Notes: generated from the letters alone by a model not told the origin. A DNA stretch of 64,000 nt from Candidatus Zixiibacteriota bacterium (GCA_034003725.1 JAVEYB010000001.1:62001-126000), one strand, 5' to 3'. Positions 24,725-36,550 are shown, counted from the first letter of the stretch. A program made the numbers and translations.

Positions 24725-26169
24725 GGTCTACCTCCTTTGCCGGTGTCGGAAGGGACGGTCGGCGCTGAGGACGCGAGTTCGGACAGGTGCCGGGCAGTCC
24801 AGCCGAAGGCTCCGTGGTCGCGTCCGGTTTGGAGCATGCGGTGGTAGAGTCTGCGATGCGTGCGAAACTCTGGATTGTAAAACAGGCCCGGGTGGAAGAT
24901 CAGGCTCAGGGCGCCGCCGACCCTGGAGAGATGGTTGAGCAGGTCGGTGAAAGCCCGGAGCGAGTTATCCGCGTACTGGGCCAGCAGCGTGTTCTCCATA
25001 ACGACCATCGGTACTTGCCACATGTCCATCTCCCGTTCGGATTCAGGGTCGTACGGCCGATAGCAGCCGCCCACAGCCACACGATAGCCGATTCGATCGG
25101 GATAACCAACGGACTCATCGAGCGTGATTCCGTGGGCGCGATAGAAGGGAAGTGACTTCACCGGATCGAAGCGGAGGTAGTGAGCGCGGCCGGTAGATAC
25201 GGTGCGACCGGCTATCGCGTGCAGTTCCGCCTGCTGGCGGGAGAAACGGTCGTGATCGAGGTGCGTATCGTAGTTGTAGTGGATGCCGATCTCCCAGGTA
25301 TCGGAGATTGCGCCAACGAGAGATGCCAGCAATTTCGAGCCGCTCCGCGCGCCAAATCGGCCGCCGGTACCGTTCAATATGTAGAAAGTGGAGCGGTAAC
25401 CGAAAGTGCGTTCGAGCGTGATCAATCCAGGAATATTGTCGAAATAGAATTCGCGTGGTTTGACGGCATTGCGGACCGCCCACCAGAGATTGTCGAGTCG
25501 GGGGGTCTTTCGTTTGGCCAGCGGTAGTACCACGCGTCCGAGGCGAATGCTCTGCGTCCAGATGTCGTTGCCTTCGAGGATATCGCAGTCGTGCGAGAGG
25601 ATCATTGCCGGCGGTTTGATCTCGTCGGCGATCGAAGAAAGCGCGCCATCTCCCTCGCGCATGCGGAACGCTTCGACGATCAGGAGAAAGACCGCATCAT
25701 TAAACAGAGGCTGTTCCAGCAGTCCCGCCTTAAGACGTGGATCGAAGGCCGCGATAAATCGGCCGTGCCGGTCACGCTCGGTGTGTGCGCCTTCGTATTC
25801 CAGCGTCAGAAGGGAGAACAGCGTGCCGAACAGGTCCCAGGCCGGAAGGCGCGTGCCGGACTCGTGGATGAGCCAGAGCGGCGCGGATTCGGTGGGGAAG
25901 GCGGTCCACTCACGGCTGTCCGGGCGCAGTATGCGATGGCAGAGGCGAAGCGTCGCCCCGGCGACTGTCACCTCGTACGCGTCGGAGTAGTCGTAACGGC
26001 GTATGAGGTCCGTCGGAATCGCGATGCATGGATGACGCAGTCGGAGCGCCGTCTCCAGCGGCACGAACCGGACGTCGGTTTCGCGCACCGCCGCGTTGGC
26101 GCGCTCGGAGAAGAAGACATGCGCGTGACGGAGGATTTGCGTATAGAGGTACAGCGCGCGGGGATCCAT
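24721..26169 (-). CDS. Polysaccharide-deacetylase-like protein
   Basis: A 482-residue protein whose C-terminal two thirds resembles NodB-type carbohydrate esterases: LSHDCDI (an HDxD-like metal motif), TFYILNGTGGRFG, and WEIGIHYNYDTH with a second metal His. The N-terminal third is not recognised. Proteins of this kind occur in bacterial glycan loci. The start is placed at the ATG at 26169, just after the GNAT stop, rather than 26184. Cytoplasmic location is likely because no signal peptide is seen; the role in the glycan pathway is inferred from context. Confidence 0.7.
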   Translation of the reverse strand: MDPRALYLYTQILRHAHVFFSERANAAVRETDVRFVPLETALRLRHPCIAIPTDLIRRYDYSDAYEVTVAGATLRLCHRILRPDSREWTAFPTESAPLWLIHESGTRLPAWDLFGTLFSLLTLEYEGAHTERDRHGRFIAAFDPRLKAGLLEQPLFNDAVFLLIVEAFRMREGDGALSSIADEIKPPAMILSHDCDILEGNDIWTQSIRLGRVVLPLAKRKTPRLDNLWWAVRNAVKPREFYFDNIPGLITLERTFGYRSTFYILNGTGGRFGARSGSKLLASLVGAISDTWEIGIHYNYDTHLDHDRFSRQQAELHAIAGRTVSTGRAHYLRFDPVKSLPFYRAHGITLDESVGYPDRIGYRVAVGGCYRPYDPESEREMDMWQVPMVVMENTLLAQYADNSLRAFTDLLNHLSRVGGALSLIFHPGLFYNPEFRTHRRLYHRMLQTGRDHGAFGWTARHLSELASSAPTVPSDTGKGGRP

Positions 26170-26170
26170 C

Positions 26171-27298
26171 TCAGCCCGCCACACCCTCGGTGAAGATACG
26201 AGTCACATACCAGTCGCTGAAGGAGTCATCGAGCGGATCGTGGAATTCCGGTGTTGAACCGAGCACCACGACGGCGTGACCGCGTCGGACATGAAAGAAA
26301 CCGAGCGATCTCGATACTTCGCGGACAAGTTTGTCGAACGGGTGGTTGGTCACGCACCAGCCTCTGGCGGCGGCAATGCCGGTCCTGCGAAGATCGTCGA
26401 GCGCTTCAACAAGAAGGCGCTTTACGATCTGCCGGGGTGCGAGGGTAGCATTGTCGGGCGTCGCCGCCATAACATCAACAATGTATCCCACGTTCTCATC
26501 GCCTATGGAGTAAATGATCCATCCGACGAGCGTGTTTCTTTCGAATGCGGCGCGCATGATCGGTTTGGTGTAGGGGTTGTTGAAGATGCGCCACTCGAGG
26601 TAGGCCTCATCACGATAGATCGTGGGTCCACCGTACTGCCCGACAAACCGTCGGCACAGCTCTGCGCAACCGTCGGGAGCAGCCTCGACAATCCGCGTGT
26701 CGAGCGAGTCGCCGACCAATCCGGCGCGGCGAGCGAGGCCGAACTTCGCGGAAGCCGTCAGCCGCGCGCCGGCAGCTCCGATCCGGTAGGGGATCATCTT
26801 GAGGCGGTCAACAGTCGATACCGAGCGGCCGACCAGCACGCGGGACTCGATCAGATTCGAAATCCCGACGGCATGGAACGGAAAGAGCAGCTGCTCGGTC
26901 GCGCAGGGGATTTTGAAGCCGAGCTTGAGAAACGCCTTGGTCGCGGGGGTGAAGCCCCAGACATAGCGAAGAGAGCGTTCTTCGGCGTAGCCGAAAAGAA
27001 GTTCGTACATACGCTCGAACAACTTCTGTCCCCGGTAATCGGGATCCACGAGTGTCTCTTCGGACTTCGCCGTCCAGTAAACGCCGTCGCGATCGATGAA
27101 CCGAATGGGGATGAAGGCCTGAGTTCCGACAATACGGCCATCATCATCGGCGACCGCGAACGGGAGCTGATCGGTCTGGTACAAACCGCTGTCGAAATCC
27201 CAGCGCCATTGGTCGAGCGACCGCTTGTTGTGGGAGAACTTGTTGTGAAGCGCATTACAGGCTTCGGCGTCATCGGTGCGTAGCAGTCGGATTTCCAT
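26171..27298 (-). CDS. GNAT-family N-acetyltransferase
   Basis: A 375-residue protein with an N-terminal GNAT domain: EIRLLRTDDAEACNAL start, a VGTQAFIPI strand and LVDPDYRGQKLFERM, the acetyl-CoA-binding R/QxxGxG/A region in the form YRGQKLF. The C-terminal half may hold a second, degenerate GNAT fold. In this operon it probably acylates an amino sugar made by a DegT enzyme. A gap of 98 bases separates it from the glycosyltransferase upstream, the largest inside the operon. Confidence 0.75.
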   Translation of the reverse strand: MEIRLLRTDDAEACNALHNKFSHNKRSLDQWRWDFDSGLYQTDQLPFAVADDDGRIVGTQAFIPIRFIDRDGVYWTAKSEETLVDPDYRGQKLFERMYELLFGYAEERSLRYVWGFTPATKAFLKLGFKIPCATEQLLFPFHAVGISNLIESRVLVGRSVSTVDRLKMIPYRIGAAGARLTASAKFGLARRAGLVGDSLDTRIVEAAPDGCAELCRRFVGQYGGPTIYRDEAYLEWRIFNNPYTKPIMRAAFERNTLVGWIIYSIGDENVGYIVDVMAATPDNATLAPRQIVKRLLVEALDDLRRTGIAAARGWCVTNHPFDKLVREVSRSLGFFHVRRGHAVVVLGSTPEFHDPLDDSFSDWYVTRIFTEGVAG

Positions 27299-27396
27299 GG
27301 ACGATATTCCCGGTACAATTCCGATTCGATCAGCGGGTTTCTCGTAACATACACTGGGCTGACGCGCTGCGACAGCATTTTTCGACGCCGCGTTGG

Positions 27397-28458
27397 TCAG
27401 ACCTCATTCGACATCAGCAGCCGTTCGTAAAGGGTCTCCATCATCTCAAGCGATTTCCGCCAGTCAAACTCCCGTTCGGTCAAACAGCGGGCATTCGCCC
27501 CGAGCCGCCTCGTCAGGCTTGGGTCGCCGGCCAGCCGTATGATGGCATCGGCGAGCGGACCTTCTTCGCCCGGCGGTACCAGCAGGCCGGTCTGGTCATG
27601 CCGTACGACTTCGGGAATCCCGCCTACATCGGAGCCGACGGTCGGTCGGCCGCATGCCCCGGCCTCGAGTGCGGCGACCCCGAACGATTCGGTCAGCGAC
27701 GGCATCACGAGCGCATGGTGCCGGGCGAGGAACGCGGGAACGTCGGCGTTGTCGAGAAAGCCGGGGAAGTTGACGGCACCTTCCAGACCGAGTTTTTTCG
27801 CCTGCCGTTTCAGCGACTCCGTCATCTCCCCCGACCCCGCCATGGACAACTCGATATCAGGGACCGACTCGCGCGCTTTCGCCAGCGCGTTGAGGAGCAC
27901 ATCCGGTCCGTATATTTTGCTGTGCAGTTTCAAGTAGCACAGGCGGAAGGGTCGTTCCGGGGGCATCGGCAGGACCGAGTCCGGAAGATTGACGCCGAAT
28001 GGAATTACTTCACACTTCTTCTCGGACGGCCTGAACAGCGCGGCGGTCTGTCGCTTGAGGAACTCGCTGGTAGCCGTGACGGCGGCGGCACGCATCAACA
28101 TCGCCCGGACGAGCGGACGATAGAGCGGGTGGCGGGCAATTTTCTGAATATCGGAGCCCCAGACCGAGACGACCGTCGGCTTGAAGCGAGTCCACAGCCC
28201 CCACAGGCCGAATCCGGCGGCGTAATGAACGTGAACGAGATCGGGTTTGAACCGGATGGCCTCACGGGCGGCGGCCGGCGCGTAGCGGAGGTAGTCCAGG
28301 TATCCGCGTCGCGGAAAGTTGATCGTCTCGCAGTAGTCCTTCGGCTCACCGCCGAGCGATACGAGCTTGACGGCGTGGCCGCGTTGATGCAGGGCTTTCA
28401 CCCATCGGCTGGCATGAACCGACTCGGCCCAACCGAATATCACGATCCGTCTGGCCAT
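27397..28458 (-). CDS. GT4-family glycosyltransferase
   Basis: A retaining GT-B glycosyltransferase of 353 residues. The N-terminal Rossmann domain starts RRIVIFGWAESVHASRWVKAL; the acceptor region has HVHYAAGFG. The C-terminal nucleotide-sugar domain shows the E-x7-E pattern in PSLTESFGVAALEAGACGRPTV, then VGGIPEVV and TGLLVPPGE. It probably adds one sugar to a lipid-linked repeat unit in the cytoplasm. Substrate is unknown. Confidence 0.9.
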   Translation of the reverse strand: MARRIVIFGWAESVHASRWVKALHQRGHAVKLVSLGGEPKDYCETINFPRRGYLDYLRYAPAAAREAIRFKPDLVHVHYAAGFGLWGLWTRFKPTVVSVWGSDIQKIARHPLYRPLVRAMLMRAAAVTATSEFLKRQTAALFRPSEKKCEVIPFGVNLPDSVLPMPPERPFRLCYLKLHSKIYGPDVLLNALAKARESVPDIELSMAGSGEMTESLKRQAKKLGLEGAVNFPGFLDNADVPAFLARHHALVMPSLTESFGVAALEAGACGRPTVGSDVGGIPEVVRHDQTGLLVPPGEEGPLADAIIRLAGDPSLTRRLGANARCLTEREFDWRKSLEMMETLYERLLMSNEV

Positions 28459-28495
28459 GGCACTCCGTGGTCACCGAGAGTATCGTCGGCTGCCG

Positions 28496-29605
28496 TTATT
28501 CATTCGCCAAACGGGTGATCGTGGCGATCACTTCCTCCTGCTCGGCCGACGTCAATTCCGGGTAAATCGGAATCGAAAACACCTGGTCGGCCAATCGAGC
28601 GGACACCGGCAACTGGTTCGGCCGATATCCCAGTGATACGAAACACGGCTGTTTGTGGAACGGTATCGGGTAATAGACGCAGTACCCGATCTTTGCTTCG
28701 TCCAGTCCCTTCAGAATCTTTTCGCGCTTCGGCGAAACCAGCGTGTACTGATTGTAGATATGGAACGTGGTATAGTCCTTGACGGCCGGGGTCACGATAT
28801 TCGGCACGCCCGCAAACGCGTGGTCGTACCGCCGGGCGTTTTCGATGCGCGCTTCGGACCACCGACGAAGGTGGGGCAGTTTCACCAGCAGGATGGCGGC
28901 CTGCATGGTATCCAACCGAGAGTTGTACCCTACGACGCTGTGTTCATACTTGCCTGATTGTCCGTGGACGCGAAGCATGCGCACGGTGGCGGCGTTGTCA
29001 TCGCTGTCGGTGGTGATGATGCCGGCGTCGCCGGCGGCGCCGAGGTTTTTGGTCGGATAAAACGAGAAGCAGCCGTAGTCCCCGATAGAGCCGGCCGGTC
29101 GGCCCTTGTATTCTGAACCGATCGCCTGTGCAGCGTCTTCGACCACGGCCACGTTGTGCCGACGGGCGATCTCGACGATCGGATCCATGTCGGCCATCTG
29201 GCCGAACAGATGCACCGGCATGATCGCTTTCGTCTTTTTCGTAATAGCCTTTTCGATCAGCGAGGGATCGATGTTGAACGTGTCCGGTTCGATATCGAGG
29301 AACACGGGTGTCGCACCCAGGCGGCTGACAACCCCGGCGGTGGCGAAAAACGAAAAGTCGGGCACGATAACCTCGTCGCCCGGCCCGACGCCGGCGGCGT
29401 GAAGCGCCAGCATCAGGGCATCGGTGCCCGATGCGACGGCGATGGCATGTTTGACCCGGCACCGGGCCGCGATCTCCTGTTCGAGGCGATGCACTTCGGG
29501 GCCGAGGATGAACCTGCCGTGGTCGATCACATATGAGAGCGCCTTCTCGAGGTCGCGGCGAAGATACTCGGTTTGTCTGGCGAAGTCTATCAAGGGGACA
29601 GCCAT
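28496..29605 (-). CDS. DegT/DnrJ/EryC1/StrS aminotransferase
   Basis: A second PLP sugar aminotransferase (369 residues). It has VASGTDALMLALHAAGVGPGD, the cofactor Asp in VEDAAQAIGSEY, and the PLP lysine in YPTKNLGAAGDAG. It is immediately downstream (nine bases) of the hexapeptide acyltransferase gene. That pair resembles WbpE/WbpD-type enzymes making acetylated amino sugars, so a UDP-acetamido-amino sugar is a reasonable inference. The two DegT proteins of this operon differ clearly, so they probably act on different sugars. Confidence 0.9.
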   Translation of the reverse strand: MAVPLIDFARQTEYLRRDLEKALSYVIDHGRFILGPEVHRLEQEIAARCRVKHAIAVASGTDALMLALHAAGVGPGDEVIVPDFSFFATAGVVSRLGATPVFLDIEPDTFNIDPSLIEKAITKKTKAIMPVHLFGQMADMDPIVEIARRHNVAVVEDAAQAIGSEYKGRPAGSIGDYGCFSFYPTKNLGAAGDAGIITTDSDDNAATVRMLRVHGQSGKYEHSVVGYNSRLDTMQAAILLVKLPHLRRWSEARIENARRYDHAFAGVPNIVTPAVKDYTTFHIYNQYTLVSPKREKILKGLDEAKIGYCVYYPIPFHKQPCFVSLGYRPNQLPVSARLADQVFSIPIYPELTSAEQEEVIATITRLANE

Positions 29606-29614
29606 CTTCTCACC

Positions 29615-30373
29615 TCACTCCTTCCAGCCCTGGTTATCGAGCCACTGCTCCGACGGGACATCGCGAAACACTTTGGCCGGGACGCCGGCGACGATTTTTT
29701 TCTCAGGGACGTCTTTGGTAACGAGTGCGCCGGCGGCGACCAGGGCGTCGGCGCCGATCGTGATACCGGGCAGGATGGTCGCGTTGACGCCGATTCGCGC
29801 TCCCCTGCGCATGATGACGCCTTTGAAGTGTTTAAACCGCTCTTCCGTTCGGCCGATGTAGTTGTCGTTCGATGTGGCCACGCATGGCGCCAGAAAACAA
29901 CGGTCTTCGACTTCGGAGTAAGCCGTCAGATACACGTTCGTTTCGAGTTTCACGTAGCGGCCGATGGTGCAGTAGTTCTCGATCGCCACGCCGCGTCCGA
30001 CGATCGTATAATCCCCCACCGATACGTTCTCCCGAACGGTCGACAAGTCCGCGATGAGCACTTTTTCGCCGATCGTACACCCGCGATAGATGATCACATG
30101 GGCGCCGATAATGCCGTTGCTGCCGATCCGAGTCGGCGGCAGCTGCTGGTCTTTGGTGACGGCGCTGTTGGCGGCCCGCATGGGGAGTTTGCCGATAACA
30201 GTGCCGTCGTCGATCCGGACGTTATCGCCGATCTGCACGTCGTCATGCATGATGACGTGGTGTCCGATCACACAGCCGTGTCCGATTTTTACTCTTTCTC
30301 CGATAACACAGAACTCGCCGAGTGTAGATGTACCGGCGATGACCGCCGAAGCGGCCACGATGGACTTTGACAT
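29615..30373 (-). CDS. Left-handed beta-helix (hexapeptide) acyltransferase
   Basis: A 252-residue trimeric acyltransferase built of isoleucine/valine hexapeptide repeats, from SIVAASAVIAGTSTLGEFCVIG through IIGAHVIIYRGCTIG to ARIGVNATILPGITIGADALV. The C-terminal capping sequence VAGVPAKVFRDVP is typical of sugar N- or O-acetyltransferases such as WbpD/WlbB. It probably acetylates the amine installed by the adjacent DegT enzyme. A gap of 71 bases precedes it. Confidence 0.85.
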   Translation of the reverse strand: MSKSIVAASAVIAGTSTLGEFCVIGERVKIGHGCVIGHHVIMHDDVQIGDNVRIDDGTVIGKLPMRAANSAVTKDQQLPPTRIGSNGIIGAHVIIYRGCTIGEKVLIADLSTVRENVSVGDYTIVGRGVAIENYCTIGRYVKLETNVYLTAYSEVEDRCFLAPCVATSNDNYIGRTEERFKHFKGVIMRRGARIGVNATILPGITIGADALVAAGALVTKDVPEKKIVAGVPAKVFRDVPSEQWLDNQGWKE

Positions 30374-30444
30374 AGCGGACTATCCTTCAGTGAATGGACA
30401 GACAGACAGTCGCCGGGGGCGACATCCGCCGTTCGAACCTGTAT

Positions 30445-31647
30445 TTACCGTTTTTTGCCGACGCCCGGGAGCCAGCCGAAATAGGCTCGTACGAAGCGAT
30501 TGAGGCGGTCATAATCCTGCGGCTGGTTCTGCTGCATGCGGGCGGTGTAATCGACCATCGCGGCGATCACCACGGACATCAGCAGCGACACGACAAGACT
30601 GCCGAGCACGATCCGGGTTCGCTGCGGCCGGCTTCGGACTTCGGCGACGCGGGCCGAGTCCAGCACCGAGATGGTCGGAGTCGACTCCTGTTCGGCGATG
30701 CGCGCCTGTTCGTTTTGTTCCAGCAAGATGTTATACAGCCGTTCGTTGACGCGGACGCGCGTATAGAGGTTTTCGTAGCGGCCCCGCAGGTTGGGTATCA
30801 CGGAAACCGGCACCGAGAAATACGAACTGTCGCCGGAGCCCTCCTCGAGGGCGCGAAGCTGACCGCGCACGATCGAGCGGCGCCGTTTTTTCTCCACCAG
30901 ATCGGGGTTGTCGGCGCTGAGATACTCTTCGCCCATCTGAATTTCGAGGTCGAGTTGCGCGAGCGTGATCTTGAGCTGGGTAGCCTGTTCGATGGCCAGC
31001 CGGGTCTGTTCGCCGAAGTCGATGGCTTTGTGGGCGGTCTGGAACGCTTCCAGCGAATCGCGCGCCTCAGCCAGCTCGCGGGCCACCTGTTCGAGCCGGT
31101 CGCTGATGAACTCCCGGTTCTGTTTCGCGCGGCTGACCACCATGCGGGCATTCAGAATGTTCAATTCGTCGATGTAGGCGTTGGCGATATCCGCCGCCAC
31201 AACCGGGTCACGGTCCTCGACCGTTATGCTCAGCAGCCCCTCATCGGTCACCCGGAACGCCGTGTGACTCATGAGTGCGAGGTAGGTATCGATACGACTC
31301 TCGGTTTCATATCGGGTGGCGAGATCGAACCGGTCGATAATCTGTTCCGACAGTGTGCGGCTGGTCAGAATCCGCGCGTAGACGTCGGACGGCGTGACCA
31401 TCATCGGCAGCGTCAGCCCCTCGGTCATCGACACGATATCGGCCATCTGGCTGAGTCCGGCGGGGATTGCGGTGCCAAGATCTTTCGGGGGCAGCAGCAA
31501 CACCTCTGAGGAGTACCACGCCGGCAACAGGAGCGACACGACAACCGCACCCAGCGTAATCAGCGCCACGATAGTGACAACCATACCCCGGCGGCGGGCC
31601 AGCATGTCAACGAAGAGCCAGAGGTTGGAGGTTCCGGAGTGGGTCAC
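30445..31647 (-). CDS. Wzz/GNVR-type polysaccharide chain-length protein
   Basis: An inner-membrane polysaccharide co-polymerase of 400 residues. Transmembrane helices flank a periplasmic region: one near residues 23-43 and one near 350-370. The coiled-coil middle (about 165-320) and the Wzz motif region after the first helix are typical. It lacks the C-terminal tyrosine-kinase domain found in Wzc. Its ATG overlaps the stop of the SLBB gene by four bases. It sets polymer length, probably with the Wza-like exporter. Confidence 0.88.
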   Translation of the reverse strand: MTHSGTSNLWLFVDMLARRRGMVVTIVALITLGAVVVSLLLPAWYSSEVLLLPPKDLGTAIPAGLSQMADIVSMTEGLTLPMMVTPSDVYARILTSRTLSEQIIDRFDLATRYETESRIDTYLALMSHTAFRVTDEGLLSITVEDRDPVVAADIANAYIDELNILNARMVVSRAKQNREFISDRLEQVARELAEARDSLEAFQTAHKAIDFGEQTRLAIEQATQLKITLAQLDLEIQMGEEYLSADNPDLVEKKRRRSIVRGQLRALEEGSGDSSYFSVPVSVIPNLRGRYENLYTRVRVNERLYNILLEQNEQARIAEQESTPTISVLDSARVAEVRSRPQRTRIVLGSLVVSLLMSVVIAAMVDYTARMQQNQPQDYDRLNRFVRAYFGWLPGVGKKR

Positions 31648-33011
31648 CGGAGCAGCTCCTTTCGGTTTACGCGCACTTCATCGCCGTCGCGGATACCGAC
31701 ATCGGGACCGACGGTCGACGAGAGCTGCGAGACGCGATCGGTAACGACCACCTGCTGTCGGTCGGCCTCTGCCAGGAAACCTCCGGCGGCGCTGATATAA
31801 TAGGTGGCAGTTTTGTCGTGCTCGTACGGCACCAGCCCGGGGTTGCGAACCTCGCCGGAGACGCGCACATAGCCAACCGTACGCGGGACGAAGATGGAGT
31901 CATCGGACTGAAGAATGAACCGAGCCCACAACGAGGAATCACCGCCGACTCTGATGGGATACCTGAGCGCAGACATCTGGGGCGTCATCCCTTCTTCGAC
32001 TTTTCGGAAGACGGTGACCCGTGGGGCGTTGGCATCGCGGAGGAGCCCTCCCGCGTGCGCAATCAACGACGCGAGGGTGGCGTTTTCCCCCACGTTATAC
32101 CGCCCGGGTTGGGTGATGCGGCCGAATATGATCATCATGCTGGACGCATCGTCGGCGTCTCGCTGGGGGACCATGACGACATCACGCGGCTGTATTGTGC
32201 CCTTTACACGTGGATCACGGAGACTGTCGCCGACGATAAACAAGCCTTCCATATCGCCGTCGCGCCGCACGCCGCCCGCGAGGGATAACAGCGTGTTCAG
32301 GTCATCGTCGGGCTGCAGCTCGATTTCCCTCGGGTGTCGGACGTATCCGACGATGTTTATCACTTCGTCGGTGCGCTGCGGAACGTGAATGTGAAATCCG
32401 CCATAGACAGGCGGGTCGGCATCGGGATCGCCCAGAAACGTGGCGCGATCCAGATCGACCGGTATACCGGCAGGTCCGCCGAGAAGCGTGATTCGCCTCG
32501 TCGACGCGTATTCGGTAACACCGCCGGCCAGCTCAAGCAGCTCCGAGACGCGCTGCGACGTATAGGCTACATACAGGCCGGGCGCGACGACCTCGCCGGT
32601 GACCGTAATCGCAGTACGCATCGGGTCGCCGACTGTGATATCTATCTGGTCGGCAGTATAAAAACCGGAGAGAATCGGCATGAGAAGTTCGCGGGCCTGG
32701 GTAAGGGTCTTGCCGTTCAAGTCGAACAGGCCAAGCGTAGGACTGGCAATCTTTCCGTCGGCAGTTACCGGAAGACTCAGGGAGGGGAGCTTGGCGCCCA
32801 CAAAGACGACCCGCAGTTGTTCACCCGGCCGGATGATAAATTGGTCCGGATCGACCGGGCGGTCATAATAGCGGTACTCGAGCTGGACAAGTGAGTCAGG
32901 TACTTCGCCGGCGATCTGCGCGGCGCCGGGTTTTGCCAGGCCAAGTGACAGAACTAGGGCGGCAGTCGCGAGCCGGGCAAGCGGCTTCATCTGTAAACCG
33001 TACATAGACAT
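31644..33011 (-). CDS. Wza-like SLBB-domain polysaccharide export protein
   Basis: A secreted protein of about 455 residues with a signal peptide (hydrophobic LATAALVLSLGLA, cut near GAAQ), a Poly_export domain (YYDRPVDPDQFIIRPGEQLRVVF) and several SLBB domains, for example ITVTGEVVAPGLYVAY, VNIVGYVRHPREIEL-like and IIFGRITQPGRYNV repeats. No lipobox Cys is seen, unlike E. coli Wza. It forms the outer-membrane export channel. The ATG at 33011 lies eight bases after the -10, so a near-leaderless start is possible; the ATG at 32990 is the alternative. It is first in the eight-gene operon. Confidence 0.87.
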   Translation of the reverse strand: MSMYGLQMKPLARLATAALVLSLGLAKPGAAQIAGEVPDSLVQLEYRYYDRPVDPDQFIIRPGEQLRVVFVGAKLPSLSLPVTADGKIASPTLGLFDLNGKTLTQARELLMPILSGFYTADQIDITVGDPMRTAITVTGEVVAPGLYVAYTSQRVSELLELAGGVTEYASTRRITLLGGPAGIPVDLDRATFLGDPDADPPVYGGFHIHVPQRTDEVINIVGYVRHPREIELQPDDDLNTLLSLAGGVRRDGDMEGLFIVGDSLRDPRVKGTIQPRDVVMVPQRDADDASSMMIIFGRITQPGRYNVGENATLASLIAHAGGLLRDANAPRVTVFRKVEEGMTPQMSALRYPIRVGGDSSLWARFILQSDDSIFVPRTVGYVRVSGEVRNPGLVPYEHDKTATYYISAAGGFLAEADRQQVVVTDRVSQLSSTVGPDVGIRDGDEVRVNRKELLR

Positions 33012-33018
33012 AACTTGC

Positions 33019-33035
33019 AAGGATAGGCAATCCTT
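33019..33035. promoter_or_regulatory. Operator candidate on the polysaccharide promoter
   Basis: AAGGAT-AGGCA-ATCCTT is a perfect 6-5-6 inverted repeat that covers the -10 hexamer and part of the spacer. It is placed like the palindrome over the purM -10, though the sequence differs, and could bind a repressor. Confidence 0.4.
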
Positions 33036-33048
33036 AGGGCAATGTCAA
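33020..33048 (-). promoter_or_regulatory. Promoter of the surface-polysaccharide operon
   Basis: On the minus strand, a consensus TTGACA (33043-33048), 17 bases and TATCCT (33020-33025). It lies directly before the Wza-like gene and is the only strong promoter I see for the genes down to 23558. Confidence 0.7.
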
Positions 33049-33098
33049 CTGGCGTTATGGGGTGGTATGAGCCGGGGTGGTCTGACGGCGCCGGGCTC

Positions 33099-33560
33099 TT
33101 AACGTGTCGGGTAGAGGGATGACCCGCTGCCGCCGGAACGCACAAGCCGGAACTGAAAGACGGCGTCGGTCTGGTCGATGTTATCCAGTCGAAGCGAATC
33201 CCCCGCGAACTGGGCCGTGAACTCGCCCGAAGGCCCGCGCTGGCTGCAGTTGCCCCCGAAATAGGACTGCGGGGTCAGGCGAACCTGATTGGTGTTGAAG
33301 CCGCCGATCTCGCCTTCGGAATCGCACAGTGATGAGGGGTTACCGTTGCTGCTCAGGTGAGTAATGGAGTAAATGCCGTTATTGACGGTGAAAAAGATGG
33401 TATCGACCCACTGCTCGCCGACGACAAGGGGGCTGAAGTCGATACGCAGTTCACCGCGATAGCTGGCGGCTGCGGGCACGGGGTCATCGTCGTCGCCGGA
33501 ACACCCGGCGATCGGCAGGGCGGCCGCCACAATCAGCATGATCGAACAAATTCGTTTCAC
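33099..33560 (-). CDS. Small lipoprotein of unknown function
   Basis: A 153-residue lipoprotein: signal peptide then lipobox LPIAGC, followed by an acidic SGDDDD linker. The mature part is beta-rich with four further Cys and no recognised domain. Start choice matters here: the GGAGG at 33567-33571 abuts an ATG at 33566, which is too close, but is six bases from the GTG at 33560, so GTG is favoured. It lies 75 bases downstream of pyrG on the same strand. Confidence 0.65.
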   Translation of the reverse strand: MKRICSIMLIVAAALPIAGCSGDDDDPVPAAASYRGELRIDFSPLVVGEQWVDTIFFTVNNGIYSITHLSSNGNPSSLCDSEGEIGGFNTNQVRLTPQSYFGGNCSQRGPSGEFTAQFAGDSLRLDNIDQTDAVFQFRLVRSGGSGSSLYPTR

Positions 33561-33634
33561 TGTCATCCTCCGGATCAAACCCAAAGGAAGAACGCATACC
33601 GGGGCCGATTTGTTCGAATCACACGCGAAACGAC

Positions 33635-36077
<2,443 letters not shown>

Positions 36078-36078
<1 letters not shown>

Positions 36079-36365
36079 CAGCCGATCACCCTCGGCACGC
36101 GGAAATAACGGTCGTCGGCATCCGGCGCCATCGCCAGGACCGTTTCCCGCGGCAGTGACGGCTTCACAACATCATCGCGGAAGACATTTTCGGACGTGAT
36201 AAACTGCTCGCGCGGCTGCACGTTGTCGGTCGCAACCTGTTGCAACGCATCGATATAGTCGAGGATGACAGTGAGTTCGCGGGAGAAGCGGGTGATTTCT
36301 TCTTCAGTGAGACTGAGTCGCGCCAGACGCGCAATATGCCGCACCTGATTCTTATCTAGTGGCAT
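36078..36365 (-). CDS. gatC: Asp-tRNA(Asn)/Glu-tRNA(Gln) amidotransferase subunit C
   Basis: GatC is the small scaffold subunit of GatCAB, which amidates mischarged Glu-tRNA(Gln) or Asp-tRNA(Asn). The 95 residues show VRHIARLARLSLTEEEI and the C-terminal LRxD-like region with FRDDVVKPSLPRE. gatA and gatB are not next to it. The start codon lies five bases after a -10 element. It leads the gatC-kdsB-pyrG run. Confidence 0.93.
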
Positions 36366-36370
36366 GGGCC

Positions 36371-36399
36371 AACATACCGAAGCTGTTGTCGGCAGTCAA
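36371..36399 (-). promoter_or_regulatory. Leaderless-type promoter of gatC
   Basis: On the minus strand, TTGACT (36394-36399), 17 bases and TATGTT (36371-36376), then five bases and the gatC ATG. No Shine-Dalgarno can fit in any transcript started here. Confidence 0.6.
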
Positions 36400-36550
36400 G
36401 ACAAAAACGGGACGGTAACACTCCCGCGCACTGCGGACCCATTCCCATACATCGCACCCACCGGCTCGGTGTCAACCGATTGAAGCTAAAGTCGGATCAT
36501 CAATTAGCCGATCTCTACAACAGGTGTCTCAAAATGAAACAGGTTACACA

